A program made the translations under genes and the position numbers. DNA of 64,000 nucleotides from Humibacillus sp. DSM 29435 (lineage in GTDB: Bacteria; Actinomycetota; Actinomycetes; Actinomycetales; Dermatophilaceae): assembly GCF_001758225.1 (NCBI RefSeq), contig NZ_MAST01000011.1, forward strand, positions 44,579 through 108,578, in the 5' to 3' direction. The notes under the pieces were generated by a model, which saw only the letters and a list, made by a program, of their open reading frames with translations, did not search any database and was not told the origin of the DNA. Shown here piece after piece: positions 30,044-38,747 of the stretch; the stretch's first letter is position 1; each line of letters starts with the position of its first letter.

Positions 30044-31363
30044 GTGACCACCCACGCAGCCCTCGCGTCCCTGTCGGCCGACGAGCTCGCCTCGTTCCTC
30101 TCCGACCAGCAGAGAGCCTACGCCGAGCTGCGGGCCGGCGGCCTGAGACTCGACCTCACCCGGGGCAAGCCGTCGGCGGCCCAGCTCGACCTGTCGAACG
30201 CGTTGCTGACCCTGCCGACCACCACCAAGGACCGGGCCGGCGTCGATGTGCGCAACTACGGCGGGCTGGCAGGGCTGGTTGAGCTGCGCGAGATCTTCGC
30301 CGAGCTGCTCTCGACCTCCGCCGAGCAGGTCGTCGCCGGGGGCAACTCGAGCCTGTCGATGATGTACTCGACGATCGTCGACTTCATCATCCAGGGCGGT
30401 GTCGAGTCGCCGCGCCCCTGGTCGCAGGAAGAGACGGTGAAGTTCGTCTGCCCGGTACCGGGCTACGACCGCCACTTCTCGATGCTCGCCTCGTTCGGCA
30501 TCGAGATGGTGACGGTGGCGATGAACGACGACGGGCCCGACATGGACGCCGTCGAGGCCCTCGTGCGCGACGACGCGTCGGTCAAGGGGATCTGGGTCGT
30601 GCCCACCTACGCCAACCCCTCCGGCGTCGTGGTGAGCCAGGAGGTCGCCGCCCGCCTCGCTGCCATGCCGGCCGCCGCCCCCGACTTCACCATCTTCTGG
30701 GACAACGCCTACGCCTTTCACCACCTCACCGACCACGAGGCCAAGAGCGCCGACATCATCACGCTGGCGGCGGCATCCGGGCACCCGAACCGGCCGATCA
30801 TGTTCGCCTCGACCTCGAAGATCACCTACGCCGGCGCCGGCGTGGCCGTGCTCGCCGCGAGCCCCGACAACGTCGCCTGGTACCTGCGGCACCTGTCGAT
30901 GGGCTCCATCGGGCCCGACAAGGTCAACCAGCTGCGTCACGTCGAGCTGTTCACGAACGCCGACGGGGTGCGGGCCCACATGCACGGGCACCGTCAGATC
31001 ATCGCGCCGAAGTTCCAGGCGGTGCACGACGCCCTCACCGCGGGCCTGGACGGCCTCGGCATCGCGACCTGGAGCAATCCGACCGGGGGCTACTTCGTCA
31101 ACCTCGACGTGCTCGACGGCACGGCGGCTCACGTCGTGGCGCTGGCCAAGGAGGCCGGTATCGCGCTGACCCCGGCCGGGTCGTCCTTTCCCCACGGTCA
31201 TGACCCCCGCGACCGCAACATCCGTCTCGCCCCGACCTTCCCCGTGCTCGAGGAGGTACGAGCCGCCATGGCGGGGGTCGCGACCTGTGTCGCGCTGGCG
31301 GCCGCGGAGCAGCTGACGGCCCAGCGACCGGGTACGGATGCCGCCCTGCCCGACCCCGAATGA
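30044..31363 (+). CDS. PLP-dependent aminotransferase, class I-like
   Basis: The product has 439 residues from a GTG at 30044; 25 upstream codons in the frame are not homologous. It belongs to the fold-type I group with NYGGLAGLVELREIFAELL, the cofactor-binding PTYANPSGVVV, IFWDNAYAFHHL and the Schiff-base Lys in FASTSKITYAGAG. C-terminal FPHGHDPRDRNIRLAP contains the carboxylate-binding Arg. Related proteins are annotated as aspartate aminotransferase-like or putative MocR-less aminotransferases; the substrate is not known. It is divergent from tRNA-Trp/secE. Confidence 0.9.
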   Translation: MTTHAALASLSADELASFLSDQQRAYAELRAGGLRLDLTRGKPSAAQLDLSNALLTLPTTTKDRAGVDVRNYGGLAGLVELREIFAELLSTSAEQVVAGGNSSLSMMYSTIVDFIIQGGVESPRPWSQEETVKFVCPVPGYDRHFSMLASFGIEMVTVAMNDDGPDMDAVEALVRDDASVKGIWVVPTYANPSGVVVSQEVAARLAAMPAAAPDFTIFWDNAYAFHHLTDHEAKSADIITLAAASGHPNRPIMFASTSKITYAGAGVAVLAASPDNVAWYLRHLSMGSIGPDKVNQLRHVELFTNADGVRAHMHGHRQIIAPKFQAVHDALTAGLDGLGIATWSNPTGGYFVNLDVLDGTAAHVVALAKEAGIALTPAGSSFPHGHDPRDRNIRLAPTFPVLEEVRAAMAGVATCVALAAAEQLTAQRPGTDAALPDPE

Positions 31364-31368
31364 CCCAC

Positions 31369-31419
31369 CGAGTGACCGAGTCACCGAGTCACTGAGTCAC
31401 TGAGTCACCGAGTCACCGA
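31369..31419. repeat. Tandem 8-bp repeat after the aminotransferase gene
   Basis: Six consecutive copies of an 8-base unit CGAGTCAC (with variants CGAGTGAC and TGAGTCAC) plus a partial seventh lie in the 74-base gap before the DUF5709 gene. Such short arrays can change length by slippage. The role is unknown. Confidence 0.85.
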
Positions 31420-31437
31420 CCCCGAGGGAGAGCCCCG

Positions 31438-31953
31438 ATGAGCGACCAGAACGACAGCATCGACGAGGACCTGACCGTCTACAGCACCGATGAGAGCGAC
31501 CAGCTCCAGCCCGAGGACACCCTCGAGCAGGAGGACGTCGACGACGTGCTCGACCGCGGCTACTCCCCCGCCGAGACCGAGCGGGGCACCGACGCGTTCG
31601 GCACCACGGCCTACGAGGAGTCGCAGGAGGAGACGATCGACCAGCGCATCCTGCAGGAGGTGCCCGACCCGAACTCGGCCTACGGTGCCCCCGACAACGA
31701 GAGCGGCCTCGACACCGAGCGGGTGGGCGGCGATGACCCCGACGCGATCGACGCCGAGGACGACTGGCTCGGCGACAACGAGGTCGGTGACGCCCGGGCC
31801 GGCCGTCTGGTGGCCGATGACGAAGGGTCGGGTGAAGACTCCGAGAAGCAGGTGTGGGCCAGCGACGTCGGCGTCGACGGGGCCGCCGCTTCGGCCGAGG
31901 AGGCGGCGATGCACATCGTCGACGAGATCGCCGACGAGCCCGACGACCGCTGA
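31438..31953 (+). CDS. DUF5709 domain protein
   Basis: The product is a 171-residue, very acidic soluble protein. The motif LQPEDTLEQEDVDDVLDRGY followed by SPAETERG is the DUF5709 signature, and the C-terminus contains AASAEEAAMHIVDEI. No membrane segment or catalytic motif is present. GGGAG lies 9 bases before the ATG. Family function is unknown. It follows the aminotransferase after the 8-bp repeat array. Confidence 0.85.
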   Translation: MSDQNDSIDEDLTVYSTDESDQLQPEDTLEQEDVDDVLDRGYSPAETERGTDAFGTTAYEESQEETIDQRILQEVPDPNSAYGAPDNESGLDTERVGGDDPDAIDAEDDWLGDNEVGDARAGRLVADDEGSGEDSEKQVWASDVGVDGAAASAEEAAMHIVDEIADEPDDR

Positions 31954-32034
31954 CCCCATCGCTCACCTCTACTGCTCACCTCTCCTGCTCACCCCCGCCG
32001 CTCAGCCCCACCGGTGGCTGGCAGACTGAGCGTC

Positions 32035-33072
32035 GTGCCGCGCAGCGTGACCGATCTCCCCAAGGCCCATCTGCACCTGCACTTCACCGGGTCGATGCGC
32101 GTCGAGACCGTTCGTGACCTGGCGCGTCAGCACGGAATCTCCCTCCCCGACGCCCTCACCACGAACTGGCCACCACAGCTCGCGCGTGCCACGGACGAGC
32201 GTGGCTGGTTCCGCTTCCAACGGCTCTATGACGCAGCGCGAGCCTGCGTTCGCGGCGAGAGCGACATGCGCCGCATCGTGCGCGAGGCCGCGCACGACGA
32301 CCACAGCGAGGGGTCGCGTTGGCTCGAGCTGCAGGTCGACCCCACGTCGTACGCCCCGTTCGTCGGCGGGATCACCCCGGCCCTGGAGATCGTGCTCGAC
32401 GAGGCCCGGGCGGTGTCGCAGAGCGGACGCACCGGAGTGGCGGTCGTCGTCGCGGCCAGCCGGATGCGGCATCCGCTCGAGGCTCGCACCCTGGCGCGAC
32501 TGGCAGCCCGCTACGTCGGCGACGGACCGGGGCAGGTCGTCGGGTTCGGCCTCTCGAACGACGAGCGGAGAGGCGACACCGCCGAGTTCGCACCGGCCTT
32601 CGCGATCGCCCGCCGGGCCGGCCTGACCCTGGTTCCGCACGGCGGAGAGCTGCTCGGGTCGCAGGCGGTGATGGAGACGCTCGAGCATCTGCGGCCCGAC
32701 CGCATCGGGCACGGGGTCCGGTCGGTGGAAGACCCTCGGGTGCTGAGCGCCGTCGCCGAGTCGGGCGCCACGCTCGAGGTCTGCCCCGGCAGCAACGTGG
32801 CCCTGGGGGTCTACGCCTCCCCAGCCGAAGTCCCCCTGCGCACCATCGTCGAGAGCGGCATCCCGGTCGCCCTGGGCGCCGACGACCCACTGCTCTTCGG
32901 CCAGCGGCTGTCCGACCAGTACGAGGCGGCCCGCCGCCTCGGCTTCGACGACCACGAGCTGGCCGATCTCGCCCGCCAGTCGCTCGTGGCCAGCCGGGCC
33001 CCCGACCAGGTGAGGCAGGCCGCCCTGGCCGACGTCGACGCCTGGCTCGAGGACGCCCGAGCGGCCGGCTGA
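32035..33072 (+). CDS. add: Adenosine deaminase
   Basis: It converts adenosine and deoxyadenosine to inosine for purine salvage. The product has 345 residues from the GTG at 32035. CAGACT lies 7 bases before it, like a leaderless -10 box; a GTG at 32014 is an alternative. The zinc ligands HLHLHFTGSM, the LVPHGGE motif with the catalytic Glu partner, RIGHGVRSVED, VCPGSN and LGADDPLLF with the zinc-binding Asp are all in order, so the enzyme looks intact. Confidence 0.93.
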   Translation: MPRSVTDLPKAHLHLHFTGSMRVETVRDLARQHGISLPDALTTNWPPQLARATDERGWFRFQRLYDAARACVRGESDMRRIVREAAHDDHSEGSRWLELQVDPTSYAPFVGGITPALEIVLDEARAVSQSGRTGVAVVVAASRMRHPLEARTLARLAARYVGDGPGQVVGFGLSNDERRGDTAEFAPAFAIARRAGLTLVPHGGELLGSQAVMETLEHLRPDRIGHGVRSVEDPRVLSAVAESGATLEVCPGSNVALGVYASPAEVPLRTIVESGIPVALGADDPLLFGQRLSDQYEAARRLGFDDHELADLARQSLVASRAPDQVRQAALADVDAWLEDARAAG

Positions 33073-33135
33073 GAGGTCGAGCGCCGGGCCGTGAGTTTGC
33101 TGATCCCACCGGTCGACGGTCATGCTTGACCCGAG

Positions 33136-33855
33136 ATGAAGACACTGACGCCGCAGACCACGACCGCCCCCTCACGCTCGCAGGGCACGGTGCCGACCCC
33201 CGCGACGCGGAAACCCGCTGCTCTCGCAGTGCGCTCGTCGCGCCCGTCGCGCCCGCTGCGCCAGCTGGCCGTCGCCGGCATCGTGCTGTCGCTGGCTGCC
33301 CTCGGCGCCTGCAGCTCTGACGCCTCCGACACCAGCCCCTCCGCGTCGGCCACCCCCGGCGCGACGAGCCCTGCCCCCGGCACCTCGGTGCCCACGAGCC
33401 CGGCAGCCACGACCACCACCCCGGCCCGGGCCGACAAGACGGTCAAGGTGCAGCTCAAGGACGACATCCTCGGGCACGTCATGACGGCCACCAAGCTCTC
33501 GCGCAACATCCCCTGGCCCGCCGGCAACCCTGTCGCGGCGGCGTCGTTCGAGATCGTCGGGGTGCAGCTCACCGTCGACGCCGGTGACCGCTACTCCGCC
33601 GACGTCAAACCGTCGATGTTCACCCTGAAACCCGGCGCAGCGGCTCCGGTCACGCCCACCACCGAGTTCGGCAAGACTCTCGGCGCCCCGTTGGACACCA
33701 CGAAGCGCGCTCAGAAGAAGACCGGCTGGCTCTTCTTCAAGGTCGACCGTGGCTCGTCCGGCGCGCTGCAGCTGACCTTCAACCGCCCCGCCTACACGGT
33801 GAAGACCACCGGCAAGGCGATCAAGGCCGCCGCGTTCTCCAAGCCGATCGGCTGA
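33136..33855 (+). CDS. Putative lipoprotein, DUF4352-like
   Basis: The product has 239 residues. An unusually long N-terminal region precedes a hydrophobic stretch (LAVAGIVLSLAALGAC) ending in lipobox LGAC near residue 59; an internal start may be used. A Ser/Thr/Pro linker leads to a domain from about residue 105 with VGVQLTVDAGDRYSADVKPS and TGWLFFKVDRGSSGALQLTF, an immunoglobulin-like pattern seen in DUF4352 proteins. It probably sits on the outer face of the membrane. Function unknown. Confidence 0.75.
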   Translation: MKTLTPQTTTAPSRSQGTVPTPATRKPAALAVRSSRPSRPLRQLAVAGIVLSLAALGACSSDASDTSPSASATPGATSPAPGTSVPTSPAATTTTPARADKTVKVQLKDDILGHVMTATKLSRNIPWPAGNPVAAASFEIVGVQLTVDAGDRYSADVKPSMFTLKPGAAAPVTPTTEFGKTLGAPLDTTKRAQKKTGWLFFKVDRGSSGALQLTFNRPAYTVKTTGKAIKAAAFSKPIG

Positions 33856-33873
33856 CCAGGCACTCAGCGGCCC

Positions 33874-34947
33874 TCAGAGCTGGTCGCCGACCAGCACGGG
33901 CTCGTTGACGAGCCGCACGCCGAAGCGGTCGAGCACGCCGTCACGCAGCTGCCGCGCGAGAGCCACCACATCGGATGCCGTCGCGCCGCCGCGGTTGGTC
34001 AGGGCCAGGGTGTGCTTCGTCGAGAGGGCGGCCGGCGCCGGGAGGCCGAAGCCCCTGCCGAAGCCGGCCTTCTCGATGAGCCAGGCCGCGCTCGTCTTCA
34101 CCCGGCCGTCGGGCTCGTCGTAGCGAGGAGGCCGCGCCGCCTCCTCGCCGAGAACCGTGGCGGCTCGTGCGACCAACGCGTCGAACTCGGTCGCGGGCAG
34201 GATGGGGTTGGTGAAGAACGAACCGCACGACCACGTGTCGTGGTCGTCGGCGTCGAGCACCATGCCGCGCTGTCGACGCTGGTCGAGAACGGCCTCGCGC
34301 ACGTCGCCGAGCGGCGCCCTGGCGCCGAGCTCGACCCCGAGCCCGTCGGCCAGAGCCGCGTAGCCCACCGGCGTCGACAGGTCGGCGAGCTCGAGCTGGA
34401 AGAGCACGTCGAGCACGACGTAGCGGCTGTCTCCCTTGAACCGTGAGCTGCGGTAGGTGAAGCCGCAGCCGGTGTTGAAGAAGGTGCGAACGGACTGCTC
34501 CTGACGGTCCCAGGTGCGTACCTGGGCGATCGTCTGCGAGACGTCCTGGCCGTAGGCCCCCACGTTCTGGATCGGCGTCGCCCCGGTGAGCCCAGGGATG
34601 CCGCTGAGTGCCTCGACCCCGGCCCAGCCCTCGGTGACCGCCAGGGCGACCAGCTCGTCCCAGCTCTCACCGGCCGCGACGCGAACCATCGCCCCACTGC
34701 AGGACTCAGCCGACTCCCTCGTGATGCCGGTGGTGGCGATGTGCACCACCGTGCCCCGGAAGCCGGCATCCGGGGCGATCAGGTTCGACCCACCCGACAC
34801 CACGAGCAGGGGCTCGTCGGCGTCGTCGACCTCCCTGACGGCATCGACCAGCTCGTCGGTGGTCGTCACCGTGACGACCCGGTCGGCCGGGCCTCCCACG
34901 CGCATGGTGGTCAGGTCGGCGAGCGGTACGGCTGTCTGTTCGTGCAC
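33874..34947 (-). CDS. murB: UDP-N-acetylmuramate dehydrogenase
   Basis: It reduces UDP-N-acetylglucosamine enolpyruvate to UDP-N-acetylmuramate in peptidoglycan synthesis. The 357-residue product has the FAD domain (TTMRVGGPADRVV, LLVVSGGSNLIAPD, LSGIPGLTGATPIQNVGAYG) and the catalytic region (FTYRSSRFKG with the active-site Arg, WSCGSFFTNP with the proton-donor Ser). It is an actinobacterial long form. It lies 23 bases downstream of hadB on the same strand, so the three genes hadA-hadB-murB may form an operon. Confidence 0.97.
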   Translation of the reverse strand: MHEQTAVPLADLTTMRVGGPADRVVTVTTTDELVDAVREVDDADEPLLVVSGGSNLIAPDAGFRGTVVHIATTGITRESAESCSGAMVRVAAGESWDELVALAVTEGWAGVEALSGIPGLTGATPIQNVGAYGQDVSQTIAQVRTWDRQEQSVRTFFNTGCGFTYRSSRFKGDSRYVVLDVLFQLELADLSTPVGYAALADGLGVELGARAPLGDVREAVLDQRRQRGMVLDADDHDTWSCGSFFTNPILPATEFDALVARAATVLGEEAARPPRYDEPDGRVKTSAAWLIEKAGFGRGFGLPAPAALSTKHTLALTNRGGATASDVVALARQLRDGVLDRFGVRLVNEPVLVGDQL

Positions 34948-34970
34948 TCGTGAGCCCCGGTCGCCCGGCG

Positions 34971-35429
34971 TCAGTCGAGCTGAACGACGGCGAGGGCGCG
35001 GCCGAGCACCTTCTGCCCGGCGGCCATGGCGGTCAGCTCGACGGTGGCCCGCCGGGTGTCGGCGTCGAGCGTCTTGACGACCCCCGAGACCTCGAGGTCG
35101 GCGCCCTCGTCGTAGCTCACGACGACCGGCTTGGTGAAGCGCACCCCGTAGTCGAGCACCCGACCGGCGTCACCGGCCCAGTCGGTGACGACCGTGACGG
35201 CCGCCCCCATCGTGAACATCCCGTGGGCGATGACATCGGGCAGGCCGACGCCCTTGGCGAACCGTTCGTCCCAGTGGATGCGGTTGTGGTCGAGCGAGGC
35301 GCCGGCATACTGCACGAGGCGCGCCCGGTCGATGTGGATGGTGACCGGGCCGAGCGTCTCGCCGACGCTCACGGCCTCGGCGCGCAGCACGTCGGTGGCT
35401 TCTCGGGGGGTGGTCGGCGCGGTGTCCAT
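34971..35429 (-). CDS. hadB: (3R)-hydroxyacyl-ACP dehydratase subunit HadB-like (MaoC family)
   Basis: The product is a 152-residue hot-dog-fold protein with the hydratase-2 motif YAGASLDHNRIHWDERFA, containing the catalytic Asp and His. With HadA it would form the heterodimeric dehydratase of type II fatty acid elongation. The ATG at 35429 overlaps the hadA stop (TGATG) and is preceded by GGAGGAG. The hadA-hadB order next to rpmG is conserved in mycobacteria, where it feeds mycolate synthesis; in this probably mycolate-free lineage the substrate must be other acyl chains. Confidence 0.88.
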   Translation of the reverse strand: MDTAPTTPREATDVLRAEAVSVGETLGPVTIHIDRARLVQYAGASLDHNRIHWDERFAKGVGLPDVIAHGMFTMGAAVTVVTDWAGDAGRVLDYGVRFTKPVVVSYDEGADLEVSGVVKTLDADTRRATVELTAMAAGQKVLGRALAVVQLD

Positions 35430-35875
35430 CACTCTCCTCCTCGGATGACGATCGTCGACATGGCCGTGCAGAGCGGTTCGCCGTCGACCGTGGCGAGCTC
35501 GGTGCGCGTCGTCACCATGGCGTGGCCGCCGGCCTCGCGCACGGTGTCGACGTGCAGCGTGCCGACGACGGCGTCACCGGCCGTCAGGGGGCGATGGTGG
35601 GCGAACTTCTGCTCGCCGTGCACCACGCGCGAGTAGTCGATGCCGGCCTCGGGGTCGGCCACGAGCTGGGCGTCACACTGCTGGGCGATGAGCACCGCGA
35701 ACGTCGGCGGGGCGATGACGTCGGAGTAGCCGCGCGACCGGGCGAGGTCGGCGTCGACGTGCACCGGGTCGGTCGCCCCGACCGCCTCGGCGAACTCACG
35801 GATCTTCGCTGCGCTGACGCCGTAGGGCGCGGTGGGCGGGTAGCTGCGCCCTTGGAACTCGGAGTTGACCGGCAT
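35429..35875 (-). CDS. hadA: (3R)-hydroxyacyl-ACP dehydratase subunit HadA-like
   Basis: The 148-residue product belongs to the N-terminal MaoC dehydratase family. It starts MPVNSEFQGRSYPPTAPYGV and has DPVHVDADLARSRGYSDVIA and VVHGEQKFAHHRPLTAGDAV, the substrate-binding side of the HadAB dimer, without the catalytic Asp/His pair of HadB. It is the first gene of a coupled hadA-hadB pair, about 100 bases downstream of rpmG. Confidence 0.88.
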   Translation of the reverse strand: MPVNSEFQGRSYPPTAPYGVSAAKIREFAEAVGATDPVHVDADLARSRGYSDVIAPPTFAVLIAQQCDAQLVADPEAGIDYSRVVHGEQKFAHHRPLTAGDAVVGTLHVDTVREAGGHAMVTTRTELATVDGEPLCTAMSTIVIRGGE

Positions 35876-35978
35876 GGCGCCAGCCTAGCCACTGGGAGTC
35901 AGGGCGCGATGCAGGGTCAGACGACACCGCTCCCCCGGCCGGTGGCCGAGGGAGCGGTGGACGATGGTCGTGCTGGGT

Positions 35979-36149
35979 TCAGCGGGTCTCGCGGTGCTCC
36001 GTGTGCTTGCCGCACTTCGGGCAGAACTTGTTCATCGCGAGGCGGTCGGGGTTGTTCCGACGGTTCTTCTTGGTGATGTAGTTGCGGTCCTTGCAGTCCA
36101 CACACGCCATCGTGATCTTCGGACGGACGTCGCTGCTCTTGCTGGCCAC
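35979..36149 (-). CDS. rpmG: 50S ribosomal protein L33
   Basis: The product is a 56-residue zinc-type L33, (M)[19 protein letters not shown], with CVDC and CPKC pairs that bind one zinc. The zinc form is the one replaced under zinc limitation in organisms with a second, Cys-free copy. The GTG at 36149 fits the family length. It follows tRNA-Thr and tRNA-Met on the same strand, a conserved actinobacterial arrangement. Confidence 0.97.
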   Translation of the reverse strand: MASKSSDVRPKITMACVDCKDRNYITKKNRRNNPDRLAMNKFCPKCGKHTEHRETR

Positions 36150-36296
36150 GGCAACCTGCTCTTTCGGGAACGTGCTGGATGAATCGGTGGAACCTCGCTG
36201 GGCGCGCGCAGGAGGCGCGACGGTCAAGGCTACGGGACGCCGGGGCGTTTCGAGAAATCGACCAGATCGTCGTCTCGAGACGCTCCGGCGCGCCGA

Positions 36297-36373
36297 TGGT
36301 AGCGGGAGGGAGGCTCGATCTCCCGACCTCACGATTATGAGTCGTGCGCTCTAACCAGCTGAGCTACCCCGCC
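36297..36373 (-). tRNA. tRNA-Met (anticodon CAT), elongator type, CCA encoded
   Basis: On the minus strand it starts GGCGGGGTAGCTCAGCTGG and ends TCCCGCTACCA. The anticodon arm CACGACTCATAATCGTG has anticodon CAT. The T arm is GGGAG-ATCGAGC-CTCCC, with A instead of the usual first T of the loop. The acceptor stem has two G-U pairs. The terminal CCA is encoded, unlike the neighbouring tRNA-Trp. Confidence 0.93.
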
Positions 36374-36414
36374 CCGGGCGGATGCCGCTCGCTACCGAGC
36401 GACGTTCCGACCAG

Positions 36415-36487
36415 AGCCCCAATAGGGAATCGAACCCTAGACCTTTTCCTTACCATGGAAACGCTCTGCCGTCTGAGCTATTGGGGC
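36415..36487 (-). tRNA. tRNA-Thr (anticodon GGT)
   Basis: On the minus strand it starts GCCCCAATAGCTCAGACGGC; the acceptor 3' side is TTGGGGC, a perfect 7-bp stem. The anticodon arm TTTCCATGGTAAGGAAA has loop ATGGTAA and anticodon GGT. The T arm is TAGGG-TTCGATT-CCCTA. CCA is not encoded. It precedes tRNA-Met and rpmG. Confidence 0.96.
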
Positions 36488-36607
36488 ACGGTGCCCGCCT
36501 CGCCGAGGCGTCGCGAGCGACCGGTTGTGCAGCGGCGAGACTACACGGTCGTCGTCGTCGATACGAAATCGGAAGTCGACCTCAAACCCGATGCCGACCC
36601 GCAGCGG

Positions 36608-37501
36608 TCACGACGACTCGTCGTGGGAGTCGAGCGAACGCTGCGCCTCACCCTCGGCCCGCTCGGCGGCATCCCGGATGCCGGTCGCCTCGGCGAGCTC
36701 ACCGGCCACCTTCTCGAGGCGGGACCGGGCCGTGGCGAGGCGGCGTTCGAGGTCGGCGATGCCCTCGGTGACCTCCTCGTGCCGCGCCGTCAGCACCGCG
36801 ACCTGACGGTCGGCGGCGCGCAGGGATGCTCGAGCCGTGTCGAGCGTGCCGGTCAGACGAGATCGCCGCTCGGCCCGGCGGGCCACCCGCCGGTCGGCGA
36901 GGTCGACCGCAGCGCCGCCACCCTGGAGCACCTCGAGATCGGGTCGACCATCGGTCGGGGAGGTCTCGTCGACTCCGCCGGCCTCGGGCAGGTCGTTCAC
37001 CGCCACGACGTCGTCGATGTCGACCGACCCGAACCCCGAGTACGAAAGGGCACGCACGAGCGACCCGGTCATGACGGAGGCCTCGGCCTGCTCGTCCGCG
37101 ATCAGCGCCGTGAGGGTGTCACGCACCTCCTGCTGCACGGTCGCGCCCAGCGCCTGCCCGCTCGTGCGGGCGGCTCCGGCGATGGCGTCGGCGAGCGCGT
37201 CCACCCGGCCGGCCCGCTCGCGGCCCAGGACGCGCAGCTGGTCGGCGTCAAGCGTTCGCTGCGCGGTTCGCAGCAGCTGCGCGAACTCCCGCAGGTCGGC
37301 GACGCCGTCACCGTCACCCCGAACGTACTGGTTGACCGCCCACGCTGCCACGGTCGGCTTGCGGAGGCGAGAGACGGAGGCCGCGAGCGCCTTGTCGCCC
37401 GCGGCGCGAGACTGCACCACCAGCTCGGTGCGCAGCGGGGTGAACCTGGCCAGAGGGGCGGCGTAGAGCTGCTCGACCGCGGCGCGCAGGTGCAGGATCA
37501 C
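36608..37501 (-). CDS. Conserved actinobacterial coiled-coil protein
   Basis: The product has 297 residues from a GTG at 37501, with GGGAGG about 10 bases upstream. Residues 1-130 contain a recognisable actinobacterial pattern (LYAAPLARFTPLRTELVVQS, LRKPTVAAWAVNQYVR). Residues 190-290 are strongly charged heptad-like sequence (ARASLRAADRQVAVLTARHE, LERRLATARSRLEKVAGEL), a predicted coiled coil. No signal peptide or catalytic motif. It lies upstream of tRNA-Thr and is divergent from the MBL-fold gene. A structural or nucleic-acid-associated role is possible; the function is unknown. Confidence 0.8.
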   Translation of the reverse strand: MILHLRAAVEQLYAAPLARFTPLRTELVVQSRAAGDKALAASVSRLRKPTVAAWAVNQYVRGDGDGVADLREFAQLLRTAQRTLDADQLRVLGRERAGRVDALADAIAGAARTSGQALGATVQQEVRDTLTALIADEQAEASVMTGSLVRALSYSGFGSVDIDDVVAVNDLPEAGGVDETSPTDGRPDLEVLQGGGAAVDLADRRVARRAERRSRLTGTLDTARASLRAADRQVAVLTARHEEVTEGIADLERRLATARSRLEKVAGELAEATGIRDAAERAEGEAQRSLDSHDESS

Positions 37502-37560
37502 GACAGCATCCTCCCGCAGTCGTGGTGGCGCGTCGCGGACGGGAGCGAGAAGGTGGTGGC

Positions 37561-38382
37561 GTGATCTGGATCTGTGCGACCTGTGCCGTTGAGACGGCTG
37601 ACCTGACCGCGGCGCCCGACTCGTGTGCCGTGTGCACCGATGACCGGCAGTGGGTGCCCGAGACGGGCCAAAAGTGGACCACGATCGACGAGCTGGGATC
37701 GGCCGGTACCCGCATCGAGGTGATCGACGTCGAGCCCGAGCTCTGGGGGCTGAAGGCCGACCCCGGGGTGGGGATCGGCCAGCAGACGATGGTGGTTCGC
37801 ACCCCCGAGGGCGTCGTGCTCTTCGACTGCCTCGGCTATCTCGATGACGCCACCGTCTCCTTCGTGCGCACTCTTGGCCCCACGATCGCCGTCGCTGCGA
37901 GCCATCCCCACATGTACGGGGTGCAGACCGAATGGGCGAGAGCCCTCGGTGACGTGCCGATCCTCGTGGCCGACCGCGACCGCGAGTGGGTGCGCCGTTC
38001 CGACCCGCTGGTCACCTTCTACGACCAGCAGCACGAGATCACCGCCGGGCTCACCCTGCACCGGGTCGGGGGCCACTTCAGCGGGCAGGCAGTGCTCGAG
38101 TGGTCGACCGGCAATGAGGGCCGAGGGGTGCTGTTCGCGGGAGACGCGATCTTCCCGAACCCCGACCGAAAGTCGGTGAGCTTCCTGCGCAGCTACCCGA
38201 ACCGGATCCCCCTGTCGGGCAACGTCGTTCAACGGATTGCCGACCAGGTGGAGGCCCTGCACTTCGACCGTCTCTACAACAACTTCGGTGCTGTCGTTCC
38301 GCGACGTGCACAAGCGGTCGTACGGTTCTCGGCCGATCGCCACGCAGCCTGGACCCGCGGAGACTTCGACCACCTCACCTGA
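37561..38382 (+). CDS. MBL-fold metallo-hydrolase with N-terminal zinc-ribbon-like segment
   Basis: The product has 273 residues from a GTG at 37561, with GAAGGTGG upstream. Residues 1-30 carry CATCAVET and CAVC, a rubredoxin-like four-Cys metal site. The metallo-beta-lactamase fold follows: TMVVRTPEGVVLFDCLGYLD, ASHPHMYG as a reduced HxHxDH motif, VGGHFSGQAVLEW and LFAGDAIFPNP. The first metal motif lacks the usual Asp-His end, so hydrolase activity cannot be assumed. Substrate unknown. Confidence 0.85.
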   Translation: MIWICATCAVETADLTAAPDSCAVCTDDRQWVPETGQKWTTIDELGSAGTRIEVIDVEPELWGLKADPGVGIGQQTMVVRTPEGVVLFDCLGYLDDATVSFVRTLGPTIAVAASHPHMYGVQTEWARALGDVPILVADRDREWVRRSDPLVTFYDQQHEITAGLTLHRVGGHFSGQAVLEWSTGNEGRGVLFAGDAIFPNPDRKSVSFLRSYPNRIPLSGNVVQRIADQVEALHFDRLYNNFGAVVPRRAQAVVRFSADRHAAWTRGDFDHLT

Positions 38383-38410
38383 CACCGTCACGGCGCTGCA
38401 CCTTCGTGGG

Positions 38411-38614
38411 TCAGGAGAGGTCGAGCGACGACGCCTTGTGCGCGGCCCGCGCCCCCGACTTCTTCGACTCCACGATCCAGTAGGGCTCGTCGTCGGAGGC
38501 GTTGAACTTCTGGCCGTCGTGGGTGAAGGGCTTGACCCGTTTCTCGACGGCGGTGCCGATGGTGCGGCCCTGCGAGGTGTTCCAGTGAACGGTGTCTCCC
38601 GTGCTGATGCTCAT
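38411..38614 (-). CDS. Small HVA1/TUDOR-like protein (DUF2945 type)
   Basis: The product has 67 residues starting MSISTGDTVHWNTSQGRTIG. The VHWNTSQGRTIGTAVEKRVK pattern followed by YWIVESKKSGARAAHKASSL matches the hypervirulence-associated-protein TUDOR family of small beta-barrel proteins. Soluble, no signal. Function is not established. It is convergent with the MBL-fold gene and divergent from the repeat protein gene at 38748. Confidence 0.85.
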   Translation of the reverse strand: MSISTGDTVHWNTSQGRTIGTAVEKRVKPFTHDGQKFNASDDEPYWIVESKKSGARAAHKASSLDLS

Positions 38615-38747
38615 CGGCTGATTGCAACACGGAAGCCGACCGGGCGCCACGGCTCGACCCAGAGGGTGCGCTCGGGGCCGGTACAGGGTAGGAACGAGGC
38701 AGCGACACCATCTGGTGCCGTGTCACTCTCTTCAAGGAGGAACAGAC

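Noticed and set aside
31369..31419. 8-bp tandem repeats as a CRISPR or iteron array
   Set aside because: The unit is too short and contiguous, with no spacers, no nearby replication gene and no AT-rich region.
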